Shown in pieces: positions 52,295-60,149 of a DNA stretch of 64,000 nt. Origin of the DNA: Pseudomonas sp. FeN3W (GTDB lineage Bacteria > Pseudomonadota > Gammaproteobacteria > Pseudomonadales > Pseudomonadaceae); the NCBI GenBank assembly GCA_030263805.2, contig CP136011.1, positions 682,001-746,000 on the forward strand, given 5' to 3'. Made by a program: the position numbers and the translations under genes. Numbering within the stretch: position 1 is the stretch's first letter; the number at the start of each line of letters is the position of its first letter. Below the pieces are notes generated by a model, which had not been told where the DNA came from, searched no databases, and saw only the letters and a list, made by a program, of their open reading frames with translations.

Positions 52295-53716
52295 ATGCGC
52301 TACAAAATGGCCCTTGCCGGGGCACTGCTTGCGACCTCACTTTTCGCCCACGCAACGCCCGTCATCAAAGGCAACACCATGATCCAGAGTGCTATTTTGG
52401 ATCGCCACATCGCGAACGCTCGCTCTGGAAGCTACGAAGAGGTAGCCAGGCTGATTGTCAGTGTGTACGAGCAGTTCGGCTATGTTGGGGTCAAGGCCAT
52501 CGTACAAGACAACGTTATCACCATCGTCGAGCCAGGCTCATCAGTTGAAGGCGATTATGATGATCGCTGGCTGAGCAAAGAGGAGGGCCAAGTCCTTGAT
52601 GTTGAAACGATTAATGACTCGATGGCCATGGCGGACGTAAATAATCGGTTCGGCGTTCTGGATGTTGCCGTTGGCGACCTTCGCCAGGATGGCAGTGTGG
52701 GCGTAAGCATGAAGCGCGAGCAGTCCTCAAAGCCCTATGCCGCATCTGTTTCCTACAGCTCACATGGGCAGGACGCTTCTGCTCGCGACCTTGTCACAGT
52801 CTCTGGTGGTACACATGTGGGTGGAGGCGTGCGGGTTGACGGGGCTTACACTCATGGCGCCTCATCACTTCGCGATGAATCTAAAGGTGGCGAGTACCGA
52901 AGCGTATATGTTAATGCCAAAAAGGCAACGCCATACGGTGAGTTTAACGCCTCTGTGAGCGATAGCCATAACAAGGTCGGCGGAAAGGATGCTACACGTT
53001 ATGACTACGAACTGGCCGGTGACACCCGCCGCTATAGCGCAGGTCATCGATATGTCGTAAAAGGTGTGGGCACGCTGTCAAACAGCCTCAACTGGGTCAA
53101 GCGTGACCAGGATTTTGGTCTTTTTGGCCTCAGCGAGTCTCAAGACTACAAGAGCTGGAATTCCAGGTACTACGGCAAATTCGGCGCGCATCAATTCAAT
53201 GCCTCCTTCACCCAGGGGCTTGGCGGTAGACGCGACTTCAACATGATCCCCCTGATGGGTGAATTCAACCCAAACTTCCACGCCATCCAGCTTGGCTATG
53301 CAACCTCTGGCGTGTTTGCAAATCAGGCGCTGGGCTACGGGGTCTCTGGATCGATCTTCAACGGCAGCAAGGACATGCCATCATCCGAGCGCATGTCACT
53401 CGGTGGGCCAGGCCGAGGATCGTCACATAACAATGGTGTAGTATCTGGCTACAAGGGCTATTTCGCAGAAGCTAGACTGTATGGCATGAACAATTTGAGC
53501 CCTGTTCATGATCTTTCGCTTAAACCGTATCTCTCGTTGAACGGCGGTCAAACAACCGATGCCATTGGAACCGATATCGAGATTTATGCAGTTGAAGGCG
53601 GTATTCTTGCCAAATGGAATCAACTTAGCGGCGGGGTTAGCTATTCTGATTCCATCAAAACCAAGAACGTCGAGGCAGATGCTCGCACAAACCTCATGAT
53701 CAACTACGACTTCTAA
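52295..53716 (+). CDS. TpsB-type outer-membrane transporter (two-partner secretion), reduced
   Basis: 473 residues; family members are usually about 550-590. Signal peptide MRYKMALAGALLATSLFAHA. One clear POTRA-like domain (about 24-85: IQSAILDRHIA...YEEVARLIVSVYEQFGYVGVKAIVQDNVITIVE) and a second shortened one (about 108-140), then a beta-barrel of alternating strands ending in F. The L6 region near residue 370 reads GGPGRGS, corresponding to the VRGY-type motif. It should export the TpsA protein encoded next. A hairpin terminator follows. Confidence 0.82.
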   Translation: MRYKMALAGALLATSLFAHATPVIKGNTMIQSAILDRHIANARSGSYEEVARLIVSVYEQFGYVGVKAIVQDNVITIVEPGSSVEGDYDDRWLSKEEGQVLDVETINDSMAMADVNNRFGVLDVAVGDLRQDGSVGVSMKREQSSKPYAASVSYSSHGQDASARDLVTVSGGTHVGGGVRVDGAYTHGASSLRDESKGGEYRSVYVNAKKATPYGEFNASVSDSHNKVGGKDATRYDYELAGDTRRYSAGHRYVVKGVGTLSNSLNWVKRDQDFGLFGLSESQDYKSWNSRYYGKFGAHQFNASFTQGLGGRRDFNMIPLMGEFNPNFHAIQLGYATSGVFANQALGYGVSGSIFNGSKDMPSSERMSLGGPGRGSSHNNGVVSGYKGYFAEARLYGMNNLSPVHDLSLKPYLSLNGGQTTDAIGTDIEIYAVEGGILAKWNQLSGGVSYSDSIKTKNVEADARTNLMINYDF

Positions 53717-53726
53717 GTCACTCGTC

Positions 53727-53750
53727 GAGCGCCTCTTTCTAGAGGCGCTC
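53727..53750 (+). terminator. Hairpin after the TpsB gene
   Basis: Perfect stem GAGCGCCTCT (53727-53736) / AGAGGCGCTC (53741-53750), loop TTCT. No T-run, but it separates TpsB from a fresh promoter for TpsA. Confidence 0.6.
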
Positions 53751-53792
53751 ATATGCTGATTCCTGCACACCTCTAAAGTTTTAATATCGCGA

Positions 53793-53821
53793 TTGCCTAG
53801 TATCTTTTTGCTAGGTACAAT
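53793..53821 (+). promoter_or_regulatory. Promoter of the TpsA gene
   Basis: TTGCCT (53793-53798), 17 bases, TACAAT (53816-53821). The inverted repeat CCTAG/CTAGG (53796-53800 and 53811-53815) fills the spacer and may be an operator. So the adhesin can be expressed independently of its transporter. Confidence 0.6.
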
Positions 53822-53860
53822 CATGACAATTCGTGCCAATTAAAATAAAAAGGTGTGCAC

Positions 53861-56800
53861 ATGAATTTCAGGCTAAAACCCCTGGCGTTGTTTATTTGTC
53901 TATCAATCGCCAATCCCTTCCAAATCTCATCATCTGCTGCTCAAGAAGCACCACTAATTACGCCGACGACACTTCCAGACCACATTAATGCGTCGGGGGC
54001 AGGAGTAGGTTTTGCCCCGAAAGGCCCAGCTTCTCTAGACATTAATTTGACCAATAGAAATAGTGTCATTAATTGGAACGGCAATGGTTTTAATGTTGGA
54101 AGTGAAGCAACGGTGAATTTCAAGCCTGGACTTTCGAACTCTGCTGTTCTGAACTTTGACAACTCAGGCAACAAATCCATTATCGAAGGCTCTGTTAATC
54201 ACGGCGGTGCAAAGTTATTCCTTGTGAATCCAAACGGAATTTCAGACTCATCAGGGGCCTTTACTGGCCTTTTTGCGACTGAAAAAGACAACGTTAGCTT
54301 TACTTCAGACGGTAAATTGCGAATATCAACGCAAGGTAATCGTGTTTATGGAGATGTTTCTGGGAATGCAAATAAGGATCAAACGCTTACAGTCGTGCTT
54401 GAGGATAGCGAGGGTGAGAATCACGGAAATTTCTTGATCGGCGGAAGCCAGGCGACCGTTGAGCTACCTAGTACAAGCCCCATTATTAGGGCAGGCGGAT
54501 TAAATTTCCAAAGCGATGCAAAAATCGTCACAACTGCTATTAATGACACCACCCTTGTCCTTGAGGATGTCACTGCTAAAAATCTTGAATCCTCGTTAGT
54601 GAAAAACCTTGAAATAACAGGAGAAACCGACATAGGGCTTCTCAAGGCATACATTGAAGAGGACGAGAACAACATACACTTCCATAAGGCAAAGGGAAAT
54701 GTGGGTGCTGTCGAAATGGACAATGGAACCCTGCATATCACACAAGGTGAGGGAACGCTTACACTTAATAATCTCCGTTACCATGCTCAAGCGGGTGAAA
54801 TCATTGCAACCGTTGACGAGGGCGGCGTTCTTGAGATTAACAACGGGGATATTCTCCTTAATAGTGGTGGCGGACTTGCTGTAGATGAGGAATGGGGATT
54901 TCCAGTTGAGGAAGAGGAAACAGCCTCTCCACTAAACCAGGTGTTTTTTAGTACTGCCGAAGGCGGAACAGGCGGAACCATCAACATCAGTAATACTCGA
55001 ATGATGGTGGAAACTACTGTCGAGTTTACTGACGCCGACAAGAATGGCGAGCTCAACCTTACCAACACAAAGATCTACATGCCGTCGTCGGACATCATTA
55101 TCAAGGCCAATGAAAGCACAAAACTGGAGTCTCTCAATGGAAAGCCTGTGGAAATTGGCACCGACCACTCCTCTTTGGATGTAGAAAGCTCTGGTGTTGT
55201 GATCATAGATTCAGGTGTTCAAGGTAGTTTTGAGACAGCTGGTCGTGAGTATTACGACGAGAACTCAACAGAAGCTGCTGAATTTCAAACCGATGAAAGT
55301 CAAATACTGATTGATTTCAATAAGACCACCATTTCTGGAGGCGGGCTCTATGAGAACGAGCAAGCTTTCGCTGACGGAGTCAGTGTCCCATCAGAGCCCG
55401 GAGAATCATCCGGCGTAATAAAAGACTTCGATTCAGTCACATGGATCGGCCCATATGAGGGGTCTGGCGATAGCGATGATGGGACAGGCGGAACCAGTCC
55501 TACTGATCCAGGTGATACTGGAGTAACAGATCCTGGCTCTGGGGGCGACACGGGCGGAACCACCCCTGGAACTGGCACTGGTGGAGACACTGGCACAACC
55601 AATCCCGGCGATGGCGGTGATGCGGGCGGAACCACCCCTGGAACTGGCACTGGTGGAGACACTGGTACAACCAATCCCGGCGATGGCAGTGATACAGGCG
55701 GAACCACCCCCGGAACTGGCACTGGTGGAGACACTGGTACAACCAACCCAGGAGACGGCGGTGACACAGGCGGAACCACCCCTGGAACTGGCACTGGTGG
55801 AGACACTGGTACAACCAACCCCGGCGATGGCAGTGATACAGGCGGAACCACCCCTGGAACTGGCTCTGGTGGAGACACTGGTACAACCAACCCAGGAGAC
55901 GGCGGTGACACTGTTGGCACTGATCCAGGTGATGGCGGCAATACAGGTGGAACCACCCCTGGAACTGGCACTGGTGGAGACACTGGTACAACCAACCCCG
56001 GCGATGGCAGTGATACAGGCGGAACCACCCCTGGAACTGGCTCTGGCGGTGACACCGGAACAACCAACCCAGGAGACGGCGGTGACACTGTTGGCACTGA
56101 TCCAGGTGATGGCGGCAATACAGGTGGAACCACCCCCGGAACTGGCACTGGTGGAGACACAGGTGGTACTGATCCAGGCGACGGCGGTGACACAGGCGGA
56201 ACCACCCCTGGAACTGGCACTGGTGGAGACACTGGTACAACCAACCCCGGCGATGGCGGTGATACAGGCGGAACAACCCCTGGAACTGGCACTGGCGGTG
56301 ACACCGGAACAACCAACCCAGGAGACGGCGACGGCACTGGAACAACCAATCCGGGGAATGGGGGTGGCACTGGCGGCGACACAGGCACAACCAACCCCGG
56401 CGACGGTGGTGGGGCTGGTGGAGACGAGGGCTCTACGGATCCTGATAATGGAAGCGGGCCTGACGGTGGAAATGATGGCACTACCCCAGGCCCTGGATCT
56501 GGAGGAGGCACTTCCCAGCCTGGCACTGGAAGCGGTGGTGAGGCAGATGGAGAAGAAGGATCTATACCGGGCATAGGTGATGATGGCCTTCCGAATCCAG
56601 ACTACGGAAGTCTTCCTGGGGATGGCTTGCCACCCGATATCGATTCTGACTTGCCTGATTTCGGCTCAGATCCTGACAATAGCGCCCCAGGATCCAGTAA
56701 TGGAGATAACAATGGGGGTGAGCAATCAGAAGGCACTAATCCAGGGTCGACTGAAGGCGTAAATCCAAGCAACCCTGGCGGGGTCATCATCATTTCGCCA

Positions 56801-57130
56801 GAGGATGAAGACGGAAAAACTAATGATCGAGACGAAACCAATTCGGGCGAGGGAGATGGAATCGAACCTAATGCGCCAAACGATACGACTAATCCGAACA
56901 ATGGAGGAGAATCGGACAGTAGCAATGGTGGAGCCAGCCATTCAGATGAAAATAATGGCGGGGTGATTGTTATTTCGCCCGATGGATCAGATGAATCTGA
57001 TTCAGCTGGAAACAGCGATGAAGGCTCGGTTATTATTATAGGATACGATGAAAACACCAGCCATGAAGAATCTGATGAAAATGACTGCAAAACAGCAAGC
57101 GGAACGCTTGAGAAATGTAAAGACGCTTAA
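53861..57130 (+). CDS. TpsA-type secreted adhesin with Gly/Asp/Thr/Pro repeat stalk and C-terminal Cys pair
   Basis: 1089 residues from ATG 53861 (AAGG upstream). Signal peptide to about SAA(27), then the TPS domain: NSVINWNGNGFNVGSEATVNF and LVNPNGIS (123-127 NPNGI) are the secretion-domain hallmarks. Beta-helix to about 540. Residues about 545-850 are repeats of a 24-residue unit starting GGDTGTTNPGDGG. The C-terminal 200 residues contain three copies of a GGVIIISPxD-like segment and the end NDCKTASGTLEKCKDA, two Cys ten apart, as in HMW1-like adhesins that stay anchored by a disulfide hook. Likely a surface adhesin or contact factor. Confidence 0.88.
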   Translation: MNFRLKPLALFICLSIANPFQISSSAAQEAPLITPTTLPDHINASGAGVGFAPKGPASLDINLTNRNSVINWNGNGFNVGSEATVNFKPGLSNSAVLNFDNSGNKSIIEGSVNHGGAKLFLVNPNGISDSSGAFTGLFATEKDNVSFTSDGKLRISTQGNRVYGDVSGNANKDQTLTVVLEDSEGENHGNFLIGGSQATVELPSTSPIIRAGGLNFQSDAKIVTTAINDTTLVLEDVTAKNLESSLVKNLEITGETDIGLLKAYIEEDENNIHFHKAKGNVGAVEMDNGTLHITQGEGTLTLNNLRYHAQAGEIIATVDEGGVLEINNGDILLNSGGGLAVDEEWGFPVEEEETASPLNQVFFSTAEGGTGGTINISNTRMMVETTVEFTDADKNGELNLTNTKIYMPSSDIIIKANESTKLESLNGKPVEIGTDHSSLDVESSGVVIIDSGVQGSFETAGREYYDENSTEAAEFQTDESQILIDFNKTTISGGGLYENEQAFADGVSVPSEPGESSGVIKDFDSVTWIGPYEGSGDSDDGTGGTSPTDPGDTGVTDPGSGGDTGGTTPGTGTGGDTGTTNPGDGGDAGGTTPGTGTGGDTGTTNPGDGSDTGGTTPGTGTGGDTGTTNPGDGGDTGGTTPGTGTGGDTGTTNPGDGSDTGGTTPGTGSGGDTGTTNPGDGGDTVGTDPGDGGNTGGTTPGTGTGGDTGTTNPGDGSDTGGTTPGTGSGGDTGTTNPGDGGDTVGTDPGDGGNTGGTTPGTGTGGDTGGTDPGDGGDTGGTTPGTGTGGDTGTTNPGDGGDTGGTTPGTGTGGDTGTTNPGDGDGTGTTNPGNGGGTGGDTGTTNPGDGGGAGGDEGSTDPDNGSGPDGGNDGTTPGPGSGGGTSQPGTGSGGEADGEEGSIPGIGDDGLPNPDYGSLPGDGLPPDIDSDLPDFGSDPDNSAPGSSNGDNNGGEQSEGTNPGSTEGVNPSNPGGVIIISPEDEDGKTNDRDETNSGEGDGIEPNAPNDTTNPNNGGESDSSNGGASHSDENNGGVIVISPDGSDESDSAGNSDEGSVIIIGYDENTSHEESDENDCKTASGTLEKCKDA
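55490..56420 (+). repeat. 72-bp tandem repeat array in the TpsA stalk
   Basis: Near-identical 72-bp units coding for alternating GGDTGTTNPGDGG and GGTTPGTGT blocks, some with DTVGTDPGDGGN inserts. Long identical runs between units make gain or loss by recombination likely. Confidence 0.9.
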
Positions 57131-57800
57131 TGCTGATTCAACAGGCTCCCGCAGGGAGCCTGTTTCTACTTCCTCTAATTCATATAGAGTAATTATTGAT
57201 ATTGAGGGAACTTGTGCTGACCAAAGATCACCAGAATTCGATTTAAAAAGAAGCGAAATAGTTTCAATTGGCGCATGCCTAGTGGACGCTAAATGCAACA
57301 TCGTTGATGAGTTTTATGAGCTTGTAAAACCAGAAATACAACCTACCCTTACCCCCTTCTGCACAGAATTCCTTGGAATTAGCCAGGATCAAGTAGATAA
57401 CGCTGACCCATATAGCGTTGTTCAAGAGAAACTAGATAACTGGATTTCTGAATCAGAGAAAAAATACGGAAATATTATTGAATGGGGAAGCTGGGGCGGA
57501 TACGACAAGCGTCAGTTTCTTAGAAATGTCGAAATGCTAAAGACACGAAAACCTGACTTCCTTGAATTGCCATATCTAAATCTCAAAGATGAATACGCAT
57601 TAATGCATGCAGGGATTATCAAGCGAAAGAAAGCGCCCGGCATTGGTCTAGCCATGTTTAAACAAAACATGGAATTTACGGGCACTCGGCATAACGCCCT
57701 GGACGACGCAAGAAATACAGTTAAGCTTGCCAAAATCATCTTCGGGATTGAGCACTCAAGACACTCAACTACGGATGTTAGCTGCGACCCCTCTCCGTAG
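57048..57800 (+). CDS. ERI1/KapD-like DEDDh 3'-5' exonuclease
   Basis: Up to 250 residues. Exo I IIDIEGTCAD (catalytic D and E), Exo II YGNIIEWGSWGGYDKRQF with the Asp, and Exo III GTRHNALDDARNTVKLAKI (H and D), the DEDDh layout of ERI1/KapD enzymes that trim RNA or DNA 3' ends. No ATG or good start lies between the adhesin stop and the first catalytic motif, so translation must begin inside the adhesin gene at an ATG between 57048 and 57081. This gives an 80-base overlap in another frame. The adhesin terminator hairpin lies within its coding sequence. Confidence 0.82.
   Translation: MKTPAMKNLMKMTAKQQAERLRNVKTLNADSTGSRREPVSTSSNSYRVIIDIEGTCADQRSPEFDLKRSEIVSIGACLVDAKCNIVDEFYELVKPEIQPTLTPFCTEFLGISQDQVDNADPYSVVQEKLDNWISESEKKYGNIIEWGSWGGYDKRQFLRNVEMLKTRKPDFLELPYLNLKDEYALMHAGIIKRKKAPGIGLAMFKQNMEFTGTRHNALDDARNTVKLAKIIFGIEHSRHSTTDVSCDPSP
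57142..57170 (+). terminator. Terminator-like hairpin after the adhesin gene, inside the exonuclease CDS
   Basis: CAGGCTCCC (57142-57150), GCA loop, GGGAGCCTG (57154-57162), then TTTCTACTTCC. It would attenuate transcription into the exonuclease. Confidence 0.6.
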
Positions 57801-57849
57801 CGTCAATGCGCTTAGTCCAAGCCTATTCGTTTTATACGCAGTCAGGCCA

Positions 57850-57878
57850 TTGCTTTAAAGGGAATGCTTTATTATACT
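57850..57878 (+). promoter_or_regulatory. Promoter of the SspB gene
   Basis: TTGCTT (57850-57855), 17 bases, TATACT (57873-57878), start about 15 bases before the GGAGG ribosome-binding site. Confidence 0.65.
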
Positions 57879-57899
57879 GAGCGTAACTGTGGAGGTTCT

Positions 57900-58301
57900 A
57901 TGAGTGACATGACAGATTTCAAACCTTATATGATCAAGGCTTCTTATGATTGGATCATTGATAACAACATGTCACCCCGACTGATTGTAGCCACTGGCTT
58001 CCCTGAAGTTTGTATCCCTGAGTCACTCAAGGGAAAGCCTGGGGATATTGAGCATCGGATCATTTTAAATATCGGCCCAGTTGCCACATCCGGCCTTCAG
58101 TTTGATGTAAAACGAAAGCTTATATCGTTCCATACTCGCTTCTCAGGCGTATCCTACTACGTCAAAATCCCAACTGATGCCATTGAGGGGATTCATGCAC
58201 AGGAGACAGGTGATGGAGCTGTCTTTAAAATGGATTATTCAAAAATGTTTAAGCCAGAAAGTGAAAAAACTGCTCGCCCAGGCCTTAAGCTCGTTAAATA
58301 A
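57900..58301 (+). CDS. sspB: SspB-like ClpXP protease adaptor
   Basis: 133 residues from ATG 57900 with GGAGG upstream. KPYMIKASYDWIIDNNMSPRLIVATGFPEV aligns with the SspB start (PYLLRAFYEWIVDNGLTPHLVV); the middle (IILNIGPVATSGLQFDVKRKLISFHTRFSGVSYYVKIPTDAIEGIHAQETG) with its ssrA-tag-binding fold; and the end RPGLKLVK with the ClpX-binding tail RPxLRVVK. SspB delivers ssrA-tagged and other substrates to ClpXP and links to ribosome rescue. The linker is shorter than in chromosomal SspB. A mobile-element copy is unusual. Confidence 0.88.
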   Translation: MSDMTDFKPYMIKASYDWIIDNNMSPRLIVATGFPEVCIPESLKGKPGDIEHRIILNIGPVATSGLQFDVKRKLISFHTRFSGVSYYVKIPTDAIEGIHAQETGDGAVFKMDYSKMFKPESEKTARPGLKLVK

Positions 58302-58329
58302 GCGATTTAAACTTAATATTTTGTATGCA

Positions 58330-58356
58330 AAAAGCCCCATGCAGGGGCTTTTCTTT
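58330..58356 (+). terminator. Terminator of the SspB gene
   Basis: AAAAGCCCC (58330-58338), ATGCA loop, GGGGCTTTT (58344-58352), then CTTTTC. Also suits the convergent AbiEii gene on the minus strand. Confidence 0.9.
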
Positions 58357-58370
58357 TCATAAGCTAAAAA

Positions 58371-59267
58371 TTAAAGAGATGGGCCATCGCAACTAATAGC
58401 GCGATCAACCTTACGCTGAAGCACTTCCATCTGAGAAATCGCGAATTTGATGAATTCGATTCCTGGTGGATCAGTTTCATACAACTTCTTAAGCGCCGAC
58501 GATGATAGAAACTTTGTCATTTCGTCCATGAAGATTTGTGGAGCCTTTGCATCCTTAAGACGCTCCAGGGAGCCCTTTAGTCGCTCGGACATGTCTTTAG
58601 CATGATAGTCGCGCACCTTCTCCATAACCAATGCCAAATCAGGCCTAACTCCCTTGTCAGCCAGGAATTTTAGATCCCACAGATCTCTGCCCTTCAAATA
58701 TCGTCGACTGGCAACAGCCATCAACTTATCTGCCAGAATTTCGCGCTCCGACTCTACCTGCATCACGATTGAATGATGGGAGTCATTCAGAAAATTGTAT
58801 CGAGGAACAACAATTTTACGCTCAGCGTCATGTGACGGCACGTTGCAGAATTCCACCTTGACCATCTGTTTTTTATGAAAACCGGGAATATCAATGCGGA
58901 ACTCCCATTTTTTGACACTGGCCTCACCAAATTCATTGGCGGGCTCTTTGACCTCCAAGTTCAGCCCATAGCGATCCATGATCTGAGACCTCAGGATTTC
59001 TACCGCCTCATCAATGACAAATCCTTTGTGATCGCCAGCCCCAATTACAAAGTCAAGATCCTCACTGTAGCGCTGACCGCTATAGAACAATCTGAGGGCA
59101 GACCCGCCTTGCAAGGTGACCTCTGGACTGATGTCACTCTCACTAAACGCTTTCAAAATGTCGTAGTGCAAGAGTTCCTTCGTGATATTCGCGGTAGCGA
59201 AACCAGAAGGATCTTCCTCATTCTCTCTTTGCGCGTTTGTAACAAGCTGACTAAAAGCAAGTGTCAT
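58371..59267 (-). CDS. abiEii: AbiEii-type nucleotidyltransferase toxin
   Basis: 298 residues. GGSALRLFYSGQRYSEDLDF (54-73) is the GSx10DxD nucleotidyltransferase motif of AbiEii (D70 and D72). The Lys-rich segment REILADKLMAVASRRYLKGRDLWDL is the conserved DUF1814 helix pair. AbiEii is the type IV toxin half of AbiE; it adds nucleotides to a cell target and gives phage abortive infection. Its antitoxin gene lies 48 bases upstream on the same strand. Confidence 0.93.
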   Translation of the reverse strand: MTLAFSQLVTNAQRENEEDPSGFATANITKELLHYDILKAFSESDISPEVTLQGGSALRLFYSGQRYSEDLDFVIGAGDHKGFVIDEAVEILRSQIMDRYGLNLEVKEPANEFGEASVKKWEFRIDIPGFHKKQMVKVEFCNVPSHDAERKIVVPRYNFLNDSHHSIVMQVESEREILADKLMAVASRRYLKGRDLWDLKFLADKGVRPDLALVMEKVRDYHAKDMSERLKGSLERLKDAKAPQIFMDEMTKFLSSSALKKLYETDPPGIEFIKFAISQMEVLQRKVDRAISCDGPSL

Positions 59268-59315
59268 GATAAAACCCTCTTATACCTATATCTTAAAACA
59301 AGACAACAATAAATG

Positions 59316-59846
59316 TCATTCACGTTCTTCAGCGGGAATTACCAAATCCAGGTTCTTTCCGTACCGTTTTAAGTCTTCCAATGCCTTTTCGGGCGAAGCC
59401 TCCCACACCTGCCTGTCAGGAACGTAGCTCAGATGCTCTTTCCACAAGAGTGGATCCTCTTCTGTGTGGACAAACTGAATCCTTCCGAACCGGGTCTCAA
59501 AAACATAGCTGCGACCGTTAGTGATGAAGGTTAGGCAGGAGGGAATCTGACTGATCCAATCACTTTCATGAAGCACTGACTCAAGGCTCATGTAGAACGT
59601 ATCATGCGGGCGAAGAAAGTTAGCCAGGCGATAGGCTGCGTTCATGGGCGCATCGCAATGAGGATTCAGGTAAAGCTTGGGAGCAATCTTTTCAATCCAT
59701 CCAGATTTGACGTGGCGATTGAGCGCTACGCGCAAATACTTCTTGTCCGGATAACCAGAGAGCGCCCATAAGGCCGCCTCAGGGATACACCAAACCCCCT
59801 TCTTAGCCAGGGCCTTGCAGTGCTTTGTCAATTCTGTACGGTTCAT
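59316..59846 (-). CDS. abiEi: AbiEi-type antitoxin/transcriptional repressor
   Basis: 176 residues. N-terminal winged helix (TKHCKALAKKGVWCIPEAALWALSGYPDKKYLRVALNRHVKSGWIEKIAPKLYLNP), followed by the AbiEi C-terminal domain (DTFYMSLESVLHESDWISQIPSCLTFITNGRSYVFETRFGRIQF). It neutralises AbiEii without forming a complex in known type IV systems and represses its own operon through inverted repeats, which are present upstream. Confidence 0.9.
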   Translation of the reverse strand: MNRTELTKHCKALAKKGVWCIPEAALWALSGYPDKKYLRVALNRHVKSGWIEKIAPKLYLNPHCDAPMNAAYRLANFLRPHDTFYMSLESVLHESDWISQIPSCLTFITNGRSYVFETRFGRIQFVHTEEDPLLWKEHLSYVPDRQVWEASPEKALEDLKRYGKNLDLVIPAEERE

Positions 59847-59897
59847 TTAGGCCTCTGCCGCATCATGTACCAAACCCACCCAGGTCGACACAAAGGA

Positions 59898-60087
59898 ATC
59901 ATTTTTGATGACTATGTTTATACTCACCTCTAGCGCCATTGTCAACACAAAATTATCATTTATGATGGATTTGTGCTGAGCTTGCCTGGCTCGATAGCTG
60001 AGGCCAGGTCTTGACGATTGACACCGAAAGGGATCCCATCCTAGTAGCTTTTTCCTATCGCTAAGCATTTTATTATCAAAAAAGATG
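59898..60087. promoter_or_regulatory. Three AbiEi-operator-like sites
   Basis: ATCATTTTTGATG (59898-59910), ATCATTTATGATG (59955-59967) and the related ATCAAAAAAGATG (60075-60087). The first two contain ATCA-n4-TGAT palindromes and flank the abiE promoter (over +1 and just upstream of -35). The last two lie in longer direct repeats sharing GATGGATT and GTGCTG. Confidence 0.65.
59917..59945 (-). promoter_or_regulatory. abiE promoter
   Basis: Minus strand: TTGACA (59940-59945), 17 bases, TATAAA (59917-59922). Confidence 0.75.
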
Positions 60088-60149
60088 GATTAGTGCTGGG
60101 GTTGGCTTTCTTGCTTGCACTCATGAAATACTATGAAAAAGAGGTCATC

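Noticed and set aside
55490..56420. Regular repeats that could suggest a CRISPR array
   Set aside because: Units are contiguous, code in frame for Gly/Asp/Thr/Pro blocks and have no unique spacers or cas genes.
55348..56576. Long open frames on both strands over the adhesin repeats
   Set aside because: A 72-bp repeat without stops in other frames produces these automatically. The Pro-rich and Gln-rich translations are repeat shadows of the adhesin.
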